A stretch of DNA of 64,000 nucleotides from Bacillota bacterium. GTDB taxonomy: Bacteria; Bacillota; Clostridia; Oscillospirales; Ruminococcaceae. The translations under genes and the position numbers were made by a program. Where the stretch lies: assembly GCA_023396225.1 (NCBI GenBank), contig JAEWWT010000027.1, forward strand, positions 145,137 through 209,136, given 5' to 3'. Below are positions 9,007 through 17,138 of the stretch, in pieces (within the stretch, counting starts at the first letter, position 1; every line of letters begins with the position of its first letter). Below the pieces are notes generated by a model that made no database searches, was not told the DNA's origin, and was given only the letters and a program-made list of their open reading frames with translations.

Positions 9007-9119
9007 GTTTGAAAGATAAATCTTTCAAACTATGAGTTTTGTGCTTTTCGAACTACCGTTCGAAATTTTGCTATGCAAAAACCACACAAAACATCAAGAA
9101 AGGAATGGTAATAAATATG
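9007..9119 (+). repeat. Structured leader element, copy A (upstream of thrS)
   Basis: Starts with hairpin 1 (arms GTTTGAAAGA and TCTTTCAAAC, loop TAAA). Then an outer stem GTTTTGTG/CACAAAAC encloses two hairpins (TTTCGAAC/GTTCGAAA and TTTTGC/GCAAAA). It ends in AAAGGAATGGTAATAAATATG, here quoted as overlapping parts AAAGGAATGGT and ATGGTAATAAATATG, whose last ATG is the thrS start. Immediately upstream lies AGGAGG followed by A-rich sequence, as if the element separated an older ribosome site from the gene. Three other copies are at 16461, 23588 (minus) and 26486. Confidence 0.9.
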
Positions 9120-11060
9120 ATTAAGCTTACATTGAAGGACGGAAGCATCCGTGAAATTGAGGGCGCAATGTCTGCTGCCGAAATTGTAAAGGGTATCGGC
9201 GCTGGTCTTTATAAGGCTGCTTGCTGCGTTAAGATCGACGGAAAGGTTTGTGACATAAGAACAACTATTGATAAGGACTGCACATTCGAAGTTCTTACAT
9301 TCGACAGCGAAGAAGGCAAAAAGACTTTCTGGCATACAACATCACATGTTCTAGCTCAGGCTGTAAAACGTCTTTTCCCAAACACAAAGCTTGCAATCGG
9401 TCCTGCTATTGATGCAGGTTTCTATTATGACTTTGACGGTGAAAGAGCATTTACTGCTGATGACCTCTCAAAGATTGAAGCTGAAATGAAGAAGATTGTC
9501 AAGGAAGGCATTGAACTTGAACAGTTCGGACTTCCTGTTGACGAAGCTATAAAGGTGCTTGAAGAAATGGGCGAGCCTTACAAGGTTGAGCTTTGCAAGG
9601 AACATGCTGACAAGGGCGAGGATATCTCATTCTACAAGCAGGGTGATTTCACAGATCTCTGCGCTGGTCCGCATCTTATGAACACAGCTGTTATCAAGGC
9701 ATTCAAGCTTACAGCTTGTACAGGCGCATACTGGAGAGGTGATGCAAAGGGCAAGCAGCTTTCAAGAATTTATGGTGTTTCTTTCCCTAAGGCTTCAGAG
9801 CTTGAAGCTCATCTTACTATGCTTGAAGAAGCTAAAAAACGTGACCATAACAAGATTGGACGTGAGCTTGAATACTTCACAACTGTTGACTACATCGGTC
9901 AGGGACTTCCAATCATGCTCCCTAAGGGCTCAAGAGTTATCCAGCTTCTTCAGAGATGGGTTGAAGATACAGAGCAGAAGAAGGGTTACTTCCTTACAAA
10001 AACTCCTCTCCTTGCAAAGAGAGAACTTTACAAGATTTCTGGGCACTGGGATCATTACCTTGACGGCATGTTTGTTCTTGGTGATCCTAACGATGAAACA
10101 AAGGAATGCTTTGCTCTTCGTCCTATGACATGTCCGTTCCAGTATCAGGTATTCCTTAACAGACAGCGTTCATACCGTGACCTTCCAATGCGTCTTGGTG
10201 AAACATCAACACTTTTCCGTAACGAAGACAGCGGCGAAATGCACGGACTTATCAGAGTAAGACAGTTCACAATTACAGAGGGACATATAATTCTCCGTCC
10301 TGAACAGCTTGAAGAAGAATTTAAGCAGTGCCTTGAACTTATCAAATACTTCATGGGCAAGCTTGGTCTGCTTGAAGATGTAACATTCAGATTCTCGCAG
10401 TGGGATCCTAACAATACTGCTAAATATGAAGGCACCGCTGAACAGTGGGATGAAGTACAGGCGCTTATGTATAAGATACTTGAAGACCTTGATGTAAAGT
10501 ATGATATAGGAGTGGACGAAGCTGCTTTCTATGGTCCTAAGCTTGACGTTCAGGCTAAGAATGTATACGGCAAGGAAGATACACTCTGTACTATTCAGAT
10601 AGATATGCTTCTTGCCAAAAAATTTGGTATGGAATATATTGATACAGACGGACAGAAGAGAATGCCTTATATTATCCACAGAACATCACTCGGATGTTAT
10701 GAACGTACACTTGCAATTCTCCTTGAAAAGTATGCAGGTGCATTTCCACTCTGGCTTTCACCTGAACAGATAAGAATTCTCCCTGTTACAGACAGAGCCC
10801 TTGAATATGCCAACGAAATCAGTACAAAGCTTGACAACAGAGGCATAAGAGTTACTGTTGACAACAGAAATGAAAAGATCGGATATAAGATTCGTCAGGC
10901 TCAGCTTGAAAAGATTCCATATTTCTTTATTGTCGGAGATAAGGAAGCAGAAGAAAATACAATTTCTCTCCGTTCAAGAAAGGATGGCGACCTCGGCGCT
11001 ATGCCTGCCGCTGATGTTCTTGCAAAGATATTCGAGGAGAATGAAACTAAGGCTTTATAA
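9117..11060 (+). CDS. thrS: Threonyl-tRNA synthetase
   Basis: A 647-residue class II synthetase of normal length. In order: an N-terminal TGS domain (about residues 1-60), the editing/SAD domain (HVLAQAVKRLFPNTKLAIGP), the catalytic core with the zinc Cys in RPMTCPFQYQVF, motif 2 around YRDLPMRLGE and FRNEDSGEMHG, motif 3 GCYERTLAILLEKYAG, and the C-terminal anticodon-binding domain. It charges tRNA-Thr in the cytoplasm. The ATG at 9117 is 12 nt after AAAGGA; an in-frame ATG at 9105 is too close to it. The gene is downstream of the T-box and cupin, and its start codon is the last codon of element copy A. Confidence 0.97.
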   Translation: MIKLTLKDGSIREIEGAMSAAEIVKGIGAGLYKAACCVKIDGKVCDIRTTIDKDCTFEVLTFDSEEGKKTFWHTTSHVLAQAVKRLFPNTKLAIGPAIDAGFYYDFDGERAFTADDLSKIEAEMKKIVKEGIELEQFGLPVDEAIKVLEEMGEPYKVELCKEHADKGEDISFYKQGDFTDLCAGPHLMNTAVIKAFKLTACTGAYWRGDAKGKQLSRIYGVSFPKASELEAHLTMLEEAKKRDHNKIGRELEYFTTVDYIGQGLPIMLPKGSRVIQLLQRWVEDTEQKKGYFLTKTPLLAKRELYKISGHWDHYLDGMFVLGDPNDETKECFALRPMTCPFQYQVFLNRQRSYRDLPMRLGETSTLFRNEDSGEMHGLIRVRQFTITEGHIILRPEQLEEEFKQCLELIKYFMGKLGLLEDVTFRFSQWDPNNTAKYEGTAEQWDEVQALMYKILEDLDVKYDIGVDEAAFYGPKLDVQAKNVYGKEDTLCTIQIDMLLAKKFGMEYIDTDGQKRMPYIIHRTSLGCYERTLAILLEKYAGAFPLWLSPEQIRILPVTDRALEYANEISTKLDNRGIRVTVDNRNEKIGYKIRQAQLEKIPYFFIVGDKEAEENTISLRSRKDGDLGAMPAADVLAKIFEENETKAL

Positions 11061-11075
11061 TATAGTAATGAATAA

Positions 11076-11105
11076 GGGGAGGATGGAAATGTCCTCCCCA
11101 TTTCT
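11076..11105 (+). terminator. Terminator after thrS
   Basis: GGGGAGGA and TCCTCCCC arms with an 8-nt loop, followed by a short T-containing tail. Confidence 0.75.
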
Positions 11106-11257
11106 GCAAAGTGCTTACATTCAAAAATTACAATATTGTTACGATTTTCTTATTATTGTAATAAATAATAAATTTATTTATCAGAAATTAGCTTATTTAA
11201 TATCCAAAATGTACATTGTGAACGAATTGCAAAACTTAAATTTGTATTTAGTGTACA

Positions 11258-11286
11258 TTGACACTTTAGACGCATAATGATAAAAT
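11258..11286 (+). promoter_or_regulatory. Promoter of surface protein 1
   Basis: TTGACA (11258-11263) and TAAAAT (11281-11286) with 17 bp between them. The roughly 105-nt untranslated leader holds an inverted repeat (ATATACGGA and TCCGTATAT) and CCAATATTATTGG. Confidence 0.8.
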
Positions 11287-11398
11287 AATAGCGTGATATA
11301 CGGATGGATACATATTCCGTATATTCGTTATACGTGTTTCCAATATTATTGGAGATATATAGAATAAAAATAACAACAAAACAAGGAGGATTTTTTTC

Positions 11399-13102
11399 AT
11401 GAACATGAAAAAGACAATCGCTGCTCTTTCAGCAGCAGCAGTAGCTGTATCTGCAATGGCTACAACAGTATCAGCTGAAGAAGCTAAGCAGGGTTCATTT
11501 ACATATGACCTCGTTAGAGAAACAAAGACAATCGAAGACGGTACTGCTACAATAACAACAATTGCTTCAGGTCTTGACCTTACAGCTGCTACAGATCTTA
11601 AGATCACAATGAACAATGCTGATGTTAACAAGTATAAGGCTGGCGAGACAACTTACACAATTACTGTTACAAAGCCAGGTACAACTCAGGTTTGGACAAA
11701 GGAAATCGGCAGCAAGAATGATAAGGCTAACTTCTCAACATGGATTACATTTGTTGGTGATAATGCTATCGTTACAATCCCTGTTGCTACAGGTGCTACA
11801 ACAGGCGGTATCGATAATGGTGCAGTTGCATTTGACTCAAACGTAAGAGTTCAGATCGTTGCTCAAACAAAGCACGGCATCAAGGATGACTCACAGAAGA
11901 AGTTCAACGCTGCTGTTGCTGCTGGCACAATCAGCACAGAATTTGAAGCTATTTCAGCTGCTAATGCTGCTGAACTTGCTAAAATTAATGCTGATATCGC
12001 TACAGTAAGTGGTTGGGTTATTGGCACAGACGTTAATGGTGCTGCTCTTACAGCTACAGGTGCTCCTGATATTTCTGGTGTTGCTTTTGACGCTGTTACA
12101 CAGGCTGATAAGACTGCAACACTTAATGCTCTTGCAGTTCTTAAGAATGCAATCCAGACAAAGGTTCAGCCACAGATCGCTTCAACAAACGCTGGCGAAA
12201 AGATTAACCTTTTCCCAATGATGACAACAGTTAACGGTATTGCTAGACCAAACGGAGTTGGTTCTGACTATGTTATCACAAATGCTGATGGCAAGCAGGT
12301 TCAGAATGATGAATATGACCTTATCACAGCTACACAGTCAAAGGTTTATGATGAATTTGACCTCATTGACTACCTCGAACTCAACAGAGGCGACCTCAAC
12401 GACAGAATTGGTAAGGTTGGCTACCACAATGTACTCCCAGTTCTTAACGACGTTATCGCTAACTACGAAGATGTTACATTCACATTCACAACTTCTGCTC
12501 TCTATGTAAACATCGATTCAAGAGATAAGAACACAGCTTCTTATGTTAAGAAGGCTGATGATAAGCACTTTGGTGAAGGTTTCACAGAAAAGAAGGATGA
12601 TTTCTGGTACAACCCATCATTCGGTCAGCACCTCTATGGTAAGGACTACTATGATGCTGAAGGTTCAGGATTTGTTGGAACACAGCAGAGCTGGGCATTC
12701 AACCTCTTCACAGGCGGTCTTACAGTAAACAACAAGTACACAATGTCACTCAACGATACTCAGGTATTCGATTGGGGCGAAAATACACTCTCATTTGATT
12801 GGGATTCAGTATCAGATGGTAAGGTAACTAACGCTAGATACCTCCTCGAATACATGAACCTCTACACATCAACACCTTGGTTCTGGGATTCAATGACAGT
12901 TGCATTCTCAAATGCAGTTGAAATTGAAGATGCTGAATCTGGTGAAGGCGTTGAAGGCGAAGAAGAAATCGTTGAAGACGAAGCTCCAGTTGAAGACGAA
13001 GCTCCAGCTGAAAACCCAGCAACAGGTAATGCTTCAGTTGCACTTGCTGTTATCCCTGTAGCTCTTGCTGCAGCAGCAATCGTTGCTAAGAAGAGAAGCT
13101 AA
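11399..13102 (+). CDS. Secreted cell-wall-anchored surface protein 1 (paralogue of 17139)
   Basis: A 567-residue exported protein of unknown function. It has a classical signal peptide (MNMKKTIAALSAAAVAVSA, cleavage probably after VSA), a roughly 480-residue ectodomain rich in Thr, Val and Asp, an acidic stalk (GEGVEGEEEIVEDEAP), and a C-terminal sorting-like signal: ENPATGN, a hydrophobic helix, then KKRS. This suggests sortase anchoring with an NPxTG-type motif, although no sortase is in the window. Its very uniform codon choice and AAGGAGG site suggest high expression. I recognise no domain. Confidence 0.85.
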   Translation: MNMKKTIAALSAAAVAVSAMATTVSAEEAKQGSFTYDLVRETKTIEDGTATITTIASGLDLTAATDLKITMNNADVNKYKAGETTYTITVTKPGTTQVWTKEIGSKNDKANFSTWITFVGDNAIVTIPVATGATTGGIDNGAVAFDSNVRVQIVAQTKHGIKDDSQKKFNAAVAAGTISTEFEAISAANAAELAKINADIATVSGWVIGTDVNGAALTATGAPDISGVAFDAVTQADKTATLNALAVLKNAIQTKVQPQIASTNAGEKINLFPMMTTVNGIARPNGVGSDYVITNADGKQVQNDEYDLITATQSKVYDEFDLIDYLELNRGDLNDRIGKVGYHNVLPVLNDVIANYEDVTFTFTTSALYVNIDSRDKNTASYVKKADDKHFGEGFTEKKDDFWYNPSFGQHLYGKDYYDAEGSGFVGTQQSWAFNLFTGGLTVNNKYTMSLNDTQVFDWGENTLSFDWDSVSDGKVTNARYLLEYMNLYTSTPWFWDSMTVAFSNAVEIEDAESGEGVEGEEEIVEDEAPVEDEAPAENPATGNASVALAVIPVALAAAAIVAKKRS

Positions 13103-13165
13103 TTTTAGCTTAAAGCTGAATAGTTTCATGAAAGATTAACATTACGTTATTCTAACATCTAAATA

Positions 13166-13201
13166 AAAAGCTGCCCGGATGCAGAACGGGCAGCTTTTTT
13201 T
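13166..13201 (+). terminator. Terminator after surface protein 1
   Basis: AAGCTGCCCG and CGGGCAGCTT arms around the loop GATGCAGAA, followed by a T tract. It is paralogous to the terminator at 18919, with compensated stem changes and an identical loop. Confidence 0.95.
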
Positions 13202-13274
13202 GTGTATTATTTTGAAAAGTAATATATTGAATATTATTGAATAATATGGTACAATGTATTCGGAGGGATGCATA

Positions 13275-13736
13275 GTGAATATAGTTGCCGTAATATTGAT
13301 ATTAGTAAGTAGTCTAGTTATACTTTCGTCCATCGTAAATATATTGACAAAGCTAGATAAATATAGTAAGGTAAGACAGATACTTAAGCACTCTGAAAAT
13401 GTATTCGGAGAAGTAATGTGTATAACTGAACATAATGAAAAGCTTGGCGGAGCTGAGTGGAAAACTCTTAGAATGAATGTGAAATATACTGTCGATAAAA
13501 AACAATATGTAATTGACAACATCAAAATAAATAAATCAGACAAAATATTCAAGGGGCAAAATGTTGTTGTTACATATGATATTAAAAGTCCTGCAAATGC
13601 TCTGGTAAAATTGGATATAAACAAAAGAACTTATTTTAATAACGGTAATTTTATTTCATGGCAATGGGCAGTTAAAATTTCAGTTGTATTCCTGATTGGA
13701 ATGGTTGGTCTGCTGTACGCAGTAAGCATACTATAA
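13275..13736 (+). CDS. DUF3592-like membrane protein
   Basis: A 153-residue protein with a hydrophobic helix at each end (about residues 2-24 and 130-150) and a central extracytoplasmic domain containing VKYTVDKKQYVIDN and GQNVVVTYDIKSPANALV. The pattern resembles DUF3592-type proteins, whose function is not known. The start is GTG at 13275, eight nt after CGGAGGG. It is monocistronic and converges on the next gene across a shared terminator hairpin. Confidence 0.65.
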   Translation: MNIVAVILILVSSLVILSSIVNILTKLDKYSKVRQILKHSENVFGEVMCITEHNEKLGGAEWKTLRMNVKYTVDKKQYVIDNIKINKSDKIFKGQNVVVTYDIKSPANALVKLDINKRTYFNNGNFISWQWAVKISVVFLIGMVGLLYAVSIL

Positions 13737-13740
13737 TAAA

Positions 13741-13785
13741 ACGCATACTTAATGGAAATCCATAAAGTATGCGTATTATTATTTT
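13741..13785. terminator. Bidirectional terminator hairpin
   Basis: ACGCATACTT and AAGTATGCGT arms with T-rich sequence on the plus side and A-rich on the other, between two convergent genes. Confidence 0.75.
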
Positions 13786-14261
13786 TCTATTAAAAGAACG
13801 GGATAACCTCGTTCATACTCCTTTACTATGTCAGGATTTTTATCAGCTTCTGCAAAAATTTTGTCAGCAAGTCCAGTTTCGTTAAGTTCGTTTATAAGTT
13901 GACTTAACGGTTTGCTGTACATTGGCGGACATATTGATGCAATCGTGATTACACGCTTTCCCCCCATATTCATGATTCTGTAAGGCCAGATTTTACAGTC
14001 AAACGGTTTATCGTCTTTAAGTGTGCAGCCTGTATTCATATCAAGCATCGGGCAAAAATATAGCTCGTTATCATTTTTACGTTCCATACGGAACAGCCAG
14101 CTGCTACCTTTGCGTATAAATTTCTGCTCAGGATGATTTGCTAAAATATGATTTTTCAGGTCATCTGAAACAATTGGTGTCTCCCATAGCTCATAGCTTT
14201 CAAATCCGCAGCATATTCTGCAATTTTTGCACTCATCAGGACTAAGAATATTTTTAAGCAA
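13779..14261 (-). CDS. YkgJ-family cysteine-cluster protein
   Basis: A 160-residue soluble protein with the N-terminal cluster CKNCRICCGFE and further cysteines in FCPMLDMNTGCTLKDDKPFDCKIWP. These spaced Cys residues define the YkgJ/UPF0153 family, thought to bind zinc or an iron-sulfur cluster. No reaction is established. The start appears to be a TTG at 14261, nine nt after AAGGAAG; no ATG lies close. It is monocistronic. Confidence 0.8.
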   Translation of the reverse strand: MLKNILSPDECKNCRICCGFESYELWETPIVSDDLKNHILANHPEQKFIRKGSSWLFRMERKNDNELYFCPMLDMNTGCTLKDDKPFDCKIWPYRIMNMGGKRVITIASICPPMYSKPLSQLINELNETGLADKIFAEADKNPDIVKEYERGYPVLLIEK

Positions 14262-14387
14262 TTAATCACTTCCTTATTATCAAATGAATTAAATAAAAAT
14301 ATTATGATATAATAATTACATAATAACACAACAGGGGCAGTTGCATTGCTTTGGGTAAATAAATAGCAAAAAGGATGGGGGATTAAT

Positions 14388-14828
14388 ATGAAAGTAAGTA
14401 AAAACCAATATCAGAATATGGTGAAGAAAGCATCACCCGGCTCTAAAAGCTGGATAGACATTCCTAAGGCATTCGTAATAGGAGGACTAATATGTTGCAT
14501 AGGTCAGGCATTTCTGATATGGTTCAAGTCAATCGGACTTGATGAAAAATCCGCTGGAACATATACATCAATCTGCCTTGTAGTATTAAGTGCAATCTTT
14601 ACTGGGTTAGGATGGTATGAAAAAATTGCAAAACATGGCGGTGCAGGTACGCTTGTCCCAATAACAGGATTTGCAAACGCAGTAGTGTCGCCGGCACTTG
14701 AATTCAAAGCAGAGGGTTTTGTTTTAGGTCTTGGTGCAAAAATATTTGTAATTTCGGGACCAGTTATACTATATGGGGTGGCGGCATCCTTTATTTACGG
14801 ATTGATTTATTATTTATTCCTTAAATAA
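14388..14828 (+). CDS. spoVAC: Stage V sporulation protein AC
   Basis: A 146-residue membrane protein with about four helices that matches SpoVAC, including the conserved FVIGGLICCIGQ and the GHGGAGTLVPITGFAN-like segment (here KHGGAGTLVPITGFANAVVSPALEFK). In spore formers SpoVAC is part of the channel that moves dipicolinic acid into the forespore and out at germination. Its usual partners SpoVAD and SpoVAE are not next to it. The ATG follows GATGGGGGA. It converges closely on the PP2C phosphatase gene (2 nt between stops). Confidence 0.93.
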   Translation: MKVSKNQYQNMVKKASPGSKSWIDIPKAFVIGGLICCIGQAFLIWFKSIGLDEKSAGTYTSICLVVLSAIFTGLGWYEKIAKHGGAGTLVPITGFANAVVSPALEFKAEGFVLGLGAKIFVISGPVILYGVAASFIYGLIYYLFLK

Positions 14829-14830
14829 AG

Positions 14831-15586
14831 CTATTCATCAAAAGCGGATATGCCCATGACTGTAACATTGTCTGGGCTTCCGTTAGCTAAAGCTTTGTCA
14901 ATAAGCATTGAAAGTCTCTTTTGCATACCAATTGGAAGTGCAAGTGTTTCTTCAAAATCTCCCTTTGAAATATAGTCTGACAAACCATCGGTACATATAA
15001 TAATCAGGTCACCGTAAGAAATTCCGCCTTCAATTTGTGATATTTCAATTGTTGGATCAGCTGTCAGATGACCAAGAACAGGAAATATAATATTGCGGTG
15101 GGCATGTGAAGATTGTTCTTCTTTGGTAATGTGTCCCTGTTCGTATAAAAGCTGTACAAGTGACTGATCAGTAGAAAGCTGTTCTATACTTCCGCTGCGG
15201 AATCTGTACATTCTTGAATCTCCGATGTTGATCAGTGTAGCATTTTCAAACTCGTCAACGGCAAGAGCACATAATGTTGTCTGCATATTAATAGATTTAT
15301 TATGAGTGATGCCATATCGTCTGAGATAATTATGAATATTCATTATTTTTTTGCTCAGATCAGTTTTCTTGCAATATTTAATATTACTAAGAAGTTCAAG
15401 TGCAAGACGTGATGCAATTTCACCGGATGCTTCGCCGGCAACACCATCTGCAACGGCAACAATAAACGGACTTTTAATGTTACTTTCAATCTGCGCCTGC
15501 GTCATGACAATTTTATTGATTAAAAAAGCGTCTTCATTATTAGAGCGAGTTTTTCCTATATCGGTCTTACCACAGCAGTAGTACAT
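14831..15586 (-). CDS. PP2C-type Ser/Thr protein phosphatase (Stp/PrpC-like)
   Basis: A 251-residue single-domain PPM phosphatase. Metal-binding motifs appear in order: GKTRSNNEDAF near the N-terminus, VAVADGVAGEASGEIAS (a variant of DGMGGH), INIGDSRMYRF, and ICTDGLSDYI. The family removes phosphate from Ser/Thr residues with Mn2+ or Mg2+ and usually works opposite a PASTA kinase, but no kinase is in this window. The start at 15586 follows GGAGG by 5 nt. Confidence 0.93.
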   Translation of the reverse strand: MYYCCGKTDIGKTRSNNEDAFLINKIVMTQAQIESNIKSPFIVAVADGVAGEASGEIASRLALELLSNIKYCKKTDLSKKIMNIHNYLRRYGITHNKSINMQTTLCALAVDEFENATLINIGDSRMYRFRSGSIEQLSTDQSLVQLLYEQGHITKEEQSSHAHRNIIFPVLGHLTADPTIEISQIEGGISYGDLIIICTDGLSDYISKGDFEETLALPIGMQKRLSMLIDKALANGSPDNVTVMGISAFDE

Positions 15587-15822
15587 TGTTGCCTCCACAA
15601 AATTCAGCCGAAATACCAAGTAAAATTTCTTTATTCGGCAAAATCAAAAAATACAATTAATTATATAATAAAAGTAAAATAATTTCAACTATGATTTAAT
15701 TATAAATGATAATTATTTTGTTTCATAATATGATACTATATCTATATACATTGATAAGTGAAAAAATAGAGGTTCTTTTTGGTTAATCTTATACAAATTT
15801 TATATGTAATGAAAGAACATAA

Positions 15823-15851
15823 TTGACAAATTTACAAAAAAGGTGTAATAT
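15823..15851 (+). promoter_or_regulatory. Promoter of the short MCP gene
   Basis: TTGACA (15823-15828) and TAATAT (15846-15851) with 17 bp between. Confidence 0.7.
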
Positions 15852-15885
15852 ATAATAAAGTCAGTATCAGATGGGAGTTGTTATC

Positions 15886-16431
15886 ATGGCAGCACTTAGT
15901 ACAAACTATATAAAAGATACAGATTCAACAAAGGCAAGTCAGAATTGTCTTGACGTGGCATCGGATTCAGATACTATACTTACTGATGCTGATATCAAAG
16001 AGGAAATAAATAATGCCGGCATTATAGCTAAACAGAATCTTGAAAAGATCAAGGGGCTTAATGAAGCATTTGAACAGCTTAGTAATGTTGCTAAACAGAC
16101 TTTGGAAGAAGTTGATGCAACTAAGGATACTGTTAAGATTATTCAGGATATTGCTATGAACACAAGAATTCTTGGATTTAACGCATCAATTGAAGCTTCA
16201 CGTGCAAAGGAAAGCGGAAAAGGCTTTGGTGTAATTGCTCAGGAAGTAAGGAATCTGGCTGAAACAAGTAAGGTATCCGCTGATAAGATTGATGAAATTA
16301 TGAAGAGAATGACTGATTGTACAAAAGAACTTAACGAAAAAATAGAATATACTGAAAAAATTGCCGTTGAATGTTATGAAAACCTAAGCGAGTTTATCAG
16401 ATGCTTTGAACAGCTTCAGAATAACAAGTGA
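15886..16431 (+). CDS. Soluble short methyl-accepting chemotaxis-type protein
   Basis: A 181-residue protein with no membrane helix, HAMP or ligand domain. Its middle is a chemoreceptor signalling tip: MNTRILGFNASIEASRAKESGKGFGVIAQEVRNLAE in pieces corresponds to the canonical FQTNILALNAAVEAARAG region and EVRNLA. Flanking helices are short, far below the usual cytoplasmic hairpin length. It may contact CheA/CheW or arrays directly from the cytoplasm. The start at 15886 follows GGGAG by 8 nt. A structured repeat and a YjfB-like gene follow, which fits a motility or chemotaxis theme. Confidence 0.8.
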   Translation: MAALSTNYIKDTDSTKASQNCLDVASDSDTILTDADIKEEINNAGIIAKQNLEKIKGLNEAFEQLSNVAKQTLEEVDATKDTVKIIQDIAMNTRILGFNASIEASRAKESGKGFGVIAQEVRNLAETSKVSADKIDEIMKRMTDCTKELNEKIEYTEKIAVECYENLSEFIRCFEQLQNNK

Positions 16432-16460
16432 TTATACATAACGTTGAAAAGAGGTATGAA

Positions 16461-16577
16461 GTTTGAAAGATAAATCTTTCAAACTATGAGTTTTGTGCTT
16501 TTCGAACTGCCGTTCGAAATTTTTCTTAGCAAAAACCACACAAAACATCAAAGAGGGGAAGTATGGTGATAAATATG
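16461..16577 (+). repeat. Structured leader element, copy B (upstream of YjfB-like gene)
   Basis: Same order as copy A: hairpin 1 with identical arms and loop, outer stem GTTTTGTG/CACAAAAC, inner hairpin TTTCGAAC/GTTCGAAA (loop TGCC), a degenerate second inner hairpin, and the tail GAGGGGAAGT then ATGGTGATAAATATG. The final ATG is the start of the downstream gene. AGAGG lies just before the element. Confidence 0.9.
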
Positions 16578-16781
16578 GATATGCAGACTTCAATTGCTTC
16601 TATGGCAACTAGCATGACACAGGCAACATTAATGAATACTGTAAACACTTCAATGATGAAAAAAGTCATGGATACAAGCACAGATATGGCATCACAACTT
16701 ATTGAGTCTATGTCTGTTTCAACTCAAAATGTCCAGACTTTTGCTGGTGACGTTGGACATGTCCTTGATGTAAAAGCATAA
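16575..16781 (+). CDS. YjfB-like putative motility protein
   Basis: A 68-residue protein rich in Met, Ser and Thr that resembles the small YjfB_motility family: an N-terminal hydrophobic-heptad helix (MDMQTSIASMATSMTQATLM) and a short C-terminal helix. The family is linked to flagellar regulons in Bacillus but has no defined activity. The ATG at 16575 is the last codon of element copy B; an in-frame ATG at 16563 would add MVIN and is only 4 nt after GAGGGG. Confidence 0.65.
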   Translation: MDMQTSIASMATSMTQATLMNTVNTSMMKKVMDTSTDMASQLIESMSVSTQNVQTFAGDVGHVLDVKA

Positions 16782-16812
16782 AAGGATAAGATTTCATATT
16801 TTAAAGTTATTA

Positions 16813-16847
16813 AAGCACTCGGATAAGGTATATCCGGGTGCTTTTTG
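16813..16847 (+). terminator. Terminator after the YjfB-like gene
   Basis: AAGCACTCGGATA and TATCCGGGTGCTT arms with a short loop, then TTTTT. Confidence 0.9.
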
Positions 16848-16924
16848 TATTAAAATTAACTATATTGTAAGTAAAAGCGCAATTCATAAACAAAATAAAT
16901 CCAAATATACATAAGAGTCTTAAT

Positions 16925-17009
16925 GTTAAGGAAAAGTTAAGATATAATTCTTTTGTTGTACACAAATATGTTGTAGTATGAGTGACATGGAAGTTAAGAT
17001 GAAGTTAAG
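16925..17009 (+). promoter_or_regulatory. Two pairs of GTTAAG direct repeats (candidate OmpR/PhoB-type boxes)
   Basis: GTTAAG occurs at 16925 and 16936, and again at 16993 and 17004. Within each pair the spacing is exactly 11 bp, one helical turn, which is the usual layout for OmpR/PhoB-family response regulators. The pairs lie upstream of surface protein 2 with TATAAT at 16943 and TATAAG near 17028 as possible -10 boxes. Surface protein 1 lacks these repeats. Confidence 0.5.
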
Positions 17010-17138
17010 AAAATTAACTCAACGAGGCTATAAGCATTACATATATAATTGAGAAAAAATAATATTTGATTGCTTATATTATGGCCTGACTATCCATGTA
17101 AAGAAAAAAATTTGAAACAAAACAAGGAGGATTTTTTC

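Noticed and set aside
9105..9119. MVINM as a conserved translated N-terminus shared by three unrelated proteins
   Set aside because: The first ATG is too near the ribosome site in copies A and B and lies inside a hairpin in copy C. The conservation is better explained by the DNA element; the second ATG is the likely start.
10206..10679. A 157-codon frame antisense to thrS
   Set aside because: Shadow of a strongly conserved gene; no ribosome site or family pattern.
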